Assembly: GCA_003326205.1 (NCBI GenBank)
Contig: LWTK01000037.1
Span: 62,001-126,000 of the forward strand
DNA: 64,000 nucleotides
Source: Nostoc sp. ATCC 43529
Lineage (GTDB): Bacteria > Cyanobacteriota > Cyanobacteriia > Cyanobacteriales > Nostocaceae
Reading direction: 5' to 3'
Part shown: one piece after another, positions 59,861-64,000 of the stretch
Layout: every line of letters begins with the position of its first letter
Position numbering within the stretch: position 1 is the first letter of the stretch
The notes under the pieces: generated by a model
What the model saw: only the letters and a program-made list of their open reading frames with translations
What the model was told of the DNA's origin: nothing
The model's database searches: none
Position numbers and translations under genes: made by a program

Positions 59861-60409
59861 ATGCAAAAGCGCCTGAAGAGTCGATTTTTATTTTGCGATC
59901 GCTGGCTAGATCGCCACTCAATTGTTCGCAACATGGAAGCCTTTCAAGATTTAATTGTGATTGTCTTGTGTTTGGGTTTGTTTGCGGTTATGCTGCTCCA
60001 ATTGTGGGGGATAGCTATTGCCCTCACGCAGCCACTAGACTATAAACAAGTGACTGCAAAAATACTATTTGTGTTGATTTTAGTCGAGTTATTTCGACTA
60101 TTAATGGTCTACTTACAAGAACATAGTATTTCTGTAGGAGTAGCGGTTGAGGTAACAATTGTCTCTGTTCTCCGAGAAATAGTAGTTCACGGGGTATTAG
60201 AGATTTCTTCCTTTCAGACAGGTGCAATTTGCGGCTTATTGTTTATTCTCGGTGGCTTATTGATAGTCTGTGCTAAAACGCCACACATGGATTGTATAAG
60301 TGCTAACACTAAGTTGTGTCCTATTGTCTATAAAGGAGGTAGGGAACGACCAAAGGATCTGCAATTTCAGTATTCGCGTCAATGTGACAAAAATCAACCT
60401 ATTGCATAA
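59861..60409 (+). CDS. PsiE family membrane protein
   Basis: A 182-residue integral membrane protein with four hydrophobic helices (LIVIVLCLGLFAVMLLQLWG; ILFVLILVELFRLLMVY; VAVEVTIVSVLREIVVHGV; GAICGLLFILGGLLIVCAKT). The VSVLREIVVHGVLE segment fits the PsiE (phosphate-starvation-inducible) family. The C-terminal ~40 residues are hydrophilic and variable. A GTG precedes the ATG directly. Function is unknown. Confidence 0.75.
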   Translation: MQKRLKSRFLFCDRWLDRHSIVRNMEAFQDLIVIVLCLGLFAVMLLQLWGIAIALTQPLDYKQVTAKILFVLILVELFRLLMVYLQEHSISVGVAVEVTIVSVLREIVVHGVLEISSFQTGAICGLLFILGGLLIVCAKTPHMDCISANTKLCPIVYKGGRERPKDLQFQYSRQCDKNQPIA

Positions 60410-60422
60410 ATTACCATCAAAA

Positions 60423-60509
60423 AAAGGAGCAGTGGATTAATAAGTTAAAAGATAAAAGGTAAAAGTAGAAATAGTACCTTTTTATTTTTTAATATCCCTG
60501 CTCCTTTGC
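60423..60509. terminator. Long inverted repeat between convergent psiE and hydrolase genes
   Basis: 10-bp arms AAAGGAGCAG (60423-60432) and CTGCTCCTTT (60500-60509), enclosing an AGGTAAAAG...CCTTTTTATTTTTT stem with a T-run. Probably terminates from both sides. Confidence 0.65.
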
Positions 60510-60550
60510 TTGAGGCTACAACTGAAAATCTCTGTGCAAAATCAGATAAT

Positions 60551-61096
60551 TCAAATTTCTTGAATTTTTTCTAAATATTTATTTAATTTATCTTTATCTA
60601 TTGGTTCAGTTATAATATTATTAATTCCAATTAGTTGACTTAAAACTAAGATTGCTGCTTGGTGGTAACGATCGCCTCCATTTGATGCTGAGTAATATGT
60701 TAAAACATAAGTAATAATATTGTTCTCAAAAAAATCAATAGCAGTCTTTAACACACAACCTTCAGTATCAATCCCACAAATAAACACTGTCTGAATATTT
60801 CTTTTTTTTAGAAATGTCAGAGTTTCTTCATTGCAAGCAGTATATACAGTTTTATCAAAAACTACTTTAGCAAATGGGTTAATATTGTCAACAATTTTTT
60901 GCTCTTTTTCAGAAAACAGTTGATGCCAATTTAAATATTTTACATAAGGGCTATCAAGTGTATTTATAAATCTGGTAAACACAACACATTCAAATATATG
61001 TTGCTTTAATAAAGAGTTAATATTTTGTATGACATAACTTGTATTTTGACTTATAAATCCATTTTGAACATCGATAATAAATAGGCAGAAATTCAT
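60551..61096 (-). CDS. Isochorismatase-fold cysteine hydrolase
   Basis: A 181-residue protein. Catalytic triad: Asp in LFIIDVQNGFISQN, Lys in VVFDKTVYTACNEE, and Cys in ICGIDTEGCVLKTAI, with the cis-peptide before Cys region typical of the family. The length matches nicotinamidases and related amidases. Substrate unknown. It is much shorter than the paralogue at 43723 and only distantly related. Confidence 0.88.
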   Translation of the reverse strand: MNFCLFIIDVQNGFISQNTSYVIQNINSLLKQHIFECVVFTRFINTLDSPYVKYLNWHQLFSEKEQKIVDNINPFAKVVFDKTVYTACNEETLTFLKKRNIQTVFICGIDTEGCVLKTAIDFFENNIITYVLTYYSASNGGDRYHQAAILVLSQLIGINNIITEPIDKDKLNKYLEKIQEI

Positions 61097-61359
61097 TTAG
61101 CGATTCCTTCGTTTAATATATGGTGCATCTTGATACAGGATTGCTATCAGAATTGAGAAATCATAATTCAAAGGACTTTCAAATAAGCCAGTTAAGACAT
61201 TTAACAAAAAATCATTAAAAGAGCCGACTAGTCATTTGGTTATATAACCGACCTTTGCAAGGTACTTCCGACGTATTGAACTATACCCTTTTTGGAAGAT
61301 GAATTACTCTTTAAGCCTCAGTATAAGTTAATTAGAAATCCTACAAAGAGGTTTAAACA

Positions 61360-61605
61360 ATGGCTACAAATACAGGTAATGGACAGTCTCAAGAACCAAT
61401 TAGCAACTTGGAGTACGATTTTGTCACCGTGTTGCACAACAAGGCTGAAGCTGTTAAGGCTTATGATACTTACATTAAAGATGCACAAGAAGTAGGTTCC
61501 CAGCCTTGTGTAGAGTTGTTCCAGAAATTGCGGCAATCTGATATTGAGCAAGCAAGAGAAATTCGTCACCATCTACAAGAAGTGCTGCAACACGGTAAGA
61601 TGTAA
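61360..61605 (+). CDS. Small conserved cyanobacterial protein, unknown function
   Basis: An 81-residue, soluble helical protein (MATNTGNGQSQEPISNLEYD, then ALHNKAEAVKAYDTYIKD-like helix). The sequence LRQSDIEQAREIRHHLQEVL forms the last helix. GAGG lies before the ATG. Its look (two helices, charged) resembles small cyanobacterial proteins with unknown roles. No domain is recognised. Confidence 0.65.
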   Translation: MATNTGNGQSQEPISNLEYDFVTVLHNKAEAVKAYDTYIKDAQEVGSQPCVELFQKLRQSDIEQAREIRHHLQEVLQHGKM

Positions 61606-62020
61606 GGGATTACCAAATAAAAAAATATACAACTATTTCTTGTGGGGTGGGCGTCTCGCCCGCCCGTAGTCAAGGGCGGGCAAGATGCCCACCCCACAAG
61701 ATTGGATAATTTATTTCTTGGAAATCCCTAACCCAACTTTGATGCAACGGACTTGTCTAAACGGCTTAGTATTCTATGTCATTAGTGATATTATGCCGTT
61801 ACAGAGAAGTGTTTAATAGTTGAAAGATGTAGTAGCGATCGCTTTTAGTAAGTACTCGATAATGTGCAAAATGTAATCGCTAGCAGTAATACAAATACCC
61901 AATTTTGGGCACGATAAAAGTACGGTCGAGAGGAGTAGTAATATTCCCCTCGACTTTACTTATGTGAGTCAGTTGGTTGAGCGATATCCAGTAAAGTGCT
62001 ACCAAAGGTAAAGCACACAA
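61606..62020. other. Gene-free region with a large hairpin element
   Basis: It holds the inverted repeat at 61638-61702 and otherwise only weak frames. HIP1 site near 61836. Confidence 0.5.
61638..61702. repeat. GTGGGGTGGGC hairpin element
   Basis: CTTGTGGGGTGGGC...TCTCGCCCGCCC and its complement GGGCGGGCAAGA...GCCCACCCCACAAG fold into a long, nearly perfect hairpin with a small loop (GTAGTCAA). This is a palindromic repeat rather than a terminator, because no T-run follows. Confidence 0.85.
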
Positions 62021-62458
62021 TCAGCTAGACTGATTTTCAGCCGCTTGCTGTACTTGCTCAACTGTTAAATCAAGAGCCACTGCTACTTGTTCCACACTTA
62101 ACCCTAGTAACAACAACCTCGGAACAGCTTCTAATTTAGCTTCCTGGCGACCTTCTTCTAAGCCGTCTTGCTTAATTGATTGATACATTCTTGTTTTTTT
62201 AAATTCCTCGTCTATGCCCAACATTTCTTCTAACTCCTCTCGGCTTAACCGGGTAAATTTGTACAATAAGATGGTTTCTATCAATTCTACAATTTGGTTT
62301 TTGGTTGCTTCGTCTGCCAGTTGTTGTCTTGCCTGTAAAATTAATTCTCTAGCTTTGTCAATGGCTGTTTCTTCTTTTTCGATAATTAATTTAACGATCG
62401 CTACTTGCAACGAGTTTTCTGCTGCATCTAAGTCATCTATAGCAATCCTAAATCATTC
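62021..62458 (-). pseudogene. Truncated Rpn/PD-(D/E)XK transposase-type nuclease
   Basis: About 145 codons remain, from FRIAIDDLDAAENSLQVAIV to the C-terminus. The DEEFKKTRMYQSIKQDGLEE and EGRQEAKLEAVPRLLLLGLS segments are typical of the C-terminal part of Rpn family/DUF4351-like cyanobacterial nucleases. The N-terminal nuclease domain is missing: the frame begins right after a TGA, and the spacer holds TTGCCTA repeats. The remaining part has no good start codon (a TTG at 62410). Confidence 0.75.
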
Positions 62459-62471
62459 GTGAAAAAATCTG

Positions 62472-62513
62472 TTGCCTATTGCCTATTGCCTATTGCCTAT
62501 TGCCTATTGCCTG
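62472..62513. repeat. TTGCCTA heptamer tandem repeat
   Basis: Five perfect TTGCCTA units and one TTGCCTG variant, between the Rpn remnant and the end of metF. Confidence 0.9.
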
Positions 62514-62587
62514 CCTTGCCTTCTATTTCAACATAAAAAAAGCAGATGGAATAACCAACTGCTTTCATCAAAAATGCGTTACTTCGT

Positions 62588-63508
62588 TTACCTTGTTACC
62601 AACTGATTAACTGTAGCAACTCCAGCTAAATCTAAAATTGGCGCAATTAAATCTTCGCGTTTCACTGCCATCATGTGGACACCTTGACACAATTGCCGCG
62701 CTATCTGCACTTGTTCGGCGGCAATTTTCATTCCTTCTTCAAGAGGATCTTTGGCTTTTGCCAATCTATCAATAATATGTTGGGGAATATTTACACCCGG
62801 AACACACTTATTAATAAATTGAGCATTTTTAGCCGATTTCAGCAGAAAAATTCCTGCCAAAATTGGTTTTTTATAGCCAGCAGCAATTGTGTCCATAAAT
62901 TTTTCTAGGCATTCAAAATCGGTAATCAATTGACTTTGAAAAAATTGCGCTCCGGCTTCGATTTTACGTTCAAATCGACTTTGCAAACCCGACCAACTCT
63001 TACATTGCGGATCTACTGCTGCACCAGGAAATAAATCTAGTGACCCATCAGTTAGGGGTTTATCGTTACAATCAACGCCTTGATTCAGCTTGCGAATCAC
63101 TTGTAAGAGTCGCACAGCTTCTAGGTCAAAAACAGCTTTGCAATCTGGATGATCGCCTGCTTTTACTGGGTCGCCAGTTAGGGCTAATATATTTTGTATG
63201 CCCAAAGCATGAGCGCCCATCAAATCGGCTTGTAAACCAATACGGTTGCGATCGCGGCAAGCAATTTGACAAATCGGCTCTACACCGTTTTGTAATAAAA
63301 TTATCGATGCCACTAATGAAGACATCCGCAGCACAGCGCGGCTACCATCGGTAATATTGACGGCATGAACCCTCCCCTTAAGGGTCGCCGCCATTTTAAT
63401 CATGTGGCTTGGATCTCCCCCTTTTGGAGGTGCTACCTCAGCGGTAACCAAAAATTCACCTGCTTGCACGGCTCTACGAAAGGCAGTGGGGCTATGGGTG
63501 TGATGCAT
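62588..63508 (-). CDS. metF: Methylenetetrahydrofolate reductase MetF
   Basis: A 306-residue TIM-barrel flavoprotein that reduces 5,10-methylene-THF to 5-methyl-THF for methionine synthesis. Conserved parts: VTAEVAPPKGGDPSHMIKMA, CRDRNRIGLQADLMGA and NILALTGDPVKAGDHP, with FFQSQLITD. The N-terminal Glu of TAEVAPPKG fits the catalytic Glu. trpS lies 176 bases upstream on the same strand. Confidence 0.93.
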   Translation of the reverse strand: MHHTHSPTAFRRAVQAGEFLVTAEVAPPKGGDPSHMIKMAATLKGRVHAVNITDGSRAVLRMSSLVASIILLQNGVEPICQIACRDRNRIGLQADLMGAHALGIQNILALTGDPVKAGDHPDCKAVFDLEAVRLLQVIRKLNQGVDCNDKPLTDGSLDLFPGAAVDPQCKSWSGLQSRFERKIEAGAQFFQSQLITDFECLEKFMDTIAAGYKKPILAGIFLLKSAKNAQFINKCVPGVNIPQHIIDRLAKAKDPLEEGMKIAAEQVQIARQLCQGVHMMAVKREDLIAPILDLAGVATVNQLVTR

Positions 63509-63534
63509 ATCATTAGAAATCTCGATTTATTAAA

Positions 63535-63606
63535 GAACAAGTCAGAAATCAGAAGTCAGAATTCAGAAGTCAGAAGTCAGAATTCAGAATTCAGAATTCA
63601 GAATTT
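63535..63606. repeat. AGAATTCAGAAGTCAG octamer-like repeats
   Basis: Imperfect tandem copies of CAGAAGTCAGAATT (about eight units) between metF and trpS. Similar TTCTGAATTCTGAATTC sequence occurs near 53750. Confidence 0.85.
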
Positions 63607-63684
63607 AATTGGAGAATTCTAGCAACTAACGGCTGAATTCTTTCTTGTTAAATGGTATAACAAATCACACCTAAAAGGTAAAAC

Positions 63685-64000
63685 TCATAGAGGCAGAGAG
63701 TAGCCTAAAGCGATTTTGACTTGTGATAAAGTTTGATTAGCGATCGCTCTAGCTTTTTCGGCTCCATCCCGCAACACTGACTCTAAATAGCTTTTGTCCT
63801 CAGTTACCGCCTGATATTTTTCTTGGATTGGTTTGAGAGCCTCAATAATTGTGTCTGCTAACAAAGGCTTGAATTGTCCCCAACCCATATCCTGACACTC
63901 AACTGCTACATCTTCTTTTGTTTTCCCAGCAAGCAATGTATACAAAGTTAATAAATTATTGCACTCTGGACGCTCTGGATCGTCAAAAGTCAGACCACGA
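63685..64000 (-). CDS. trpS: Tryptophanyl-tRNA synthetase TrpS, 5' end missing
   Basis: The frame is open to the end of the window, giving about 104 residues of the C-terminal part: GLTFDDPERPECNNLLTLYT, then GWGQFKPLLADTIIEAL and YQAVTEDKSYLESVLRDGA. It is the C-terminal helical domain of TrpS, which charges tRNA-Trp. The start and the KMSKS motif lie outside the window. Confidence 0.9.
   Translation of the reverse strand, partial: RGLTFDDPERPECNNLLTLYTLLAGKTKEDVAVECQDMGWGQFKPLLADTIIEALKPIQEKYQAVTEDKSYLESVLRDGAEKARAIANQTLSQVKIALGYSLPL

Overview
The window is chromosomal DNA of a cyanobacterium, most likely a filamentous Nostoc/Anabaena-type (Nostocales) strain. The support is the density of HIP1 sites (GCGATCGC), many families found only or mainly in cyanobacteria (Ycf35, Ycf55/DUF3685, CRR6, DUF3038/DUF4335, DUF760, DUF1822, DUF2997, BioU), and spacers full of the short repeats typical of Nostocales: heptamers such as TAGTCAT, TGGGCAT and TTGCCTA, GGGGACT tracts, and small GC-rich palindromes. 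Both window ends cut genes: an M16 peptidase on the left and trpS on the right.

Layout. 1-8.4 kb is mainly housekeeping: M16 peptidase, cupredoxin, a GT1 glycosyltransferase with an FkbM methyltransferase, a TPR protein, ruvB, hisF. A tRNA-Ala(GGC) gene follows at 8.5 kb. 9-13.7 kb holds DUF3038/DUF4335, a YiaA-like membrane protein, and a DUF2997-ycf35-ferredoxin operon. 14.1-17.4 kb is a dense run of small two- and three-gene modules: MazEF, DUF4160/DUF2442, DUF4926, and a DUF6888-DUF6887-RelA/SpoT-synthetase operon. 17.6-22.4 kb carries bioU, HU, a CobD-like decarboxylase and a flavoprotein that has lost its redox cysteines.

22.7-27.8 kb is the most unusual accessory region. Three minus-strand genes encode alpha-helical proteins resembling the two subunits of xenorhabdolysin/YaxAB pore-forming toxins, plus a third protein that looks like an XaxA tail bundle with its pore hairpin removed and a cyanovirin-N (CVNH) lectin domain attached. 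Mobile-element debris lies around them. 27.8-38 kb has a phytol-kinase-like protein, a DUF3685 protein with a degenerate receiver, a NACHT/pentapeptide NLR-like ATPase, a PerR-like Fur regulator, CRR6, and a two-component system followed by an OB-fold secreted protein. 38-48 kb is mostly housekeeping: GT9, ispD, scpB, HtrA, LysM/M23, a cysteine hydrolase, ispG and a C-terminal processing protease.

48.6-54.7 kb forms a second notable module: a sigma-like regulator, DUF1822 and a membrane-spanning CHAT protease fused to a periplasmic phosphate-binding-type domain, facing a PspA/IM30-like protein and a second binding protein. 55-64 kb has HicBA, an EF-G paralogue, a TPR protein, PsiE, a second cysteine hydrolase, an Rpn remnant, metF and trpS.

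A theme across the window is repeat elements that have entered genes. In-frame insertions are visible in the M16 peptidase, CobD, DUF3685, DUF4926 and NACHT genes. A palindrome truncates a DUF4058 gene, and the ends of cobD and scpB run into G-rich repeats. No database search was possible, so family names rest on recognised motifs and layout.
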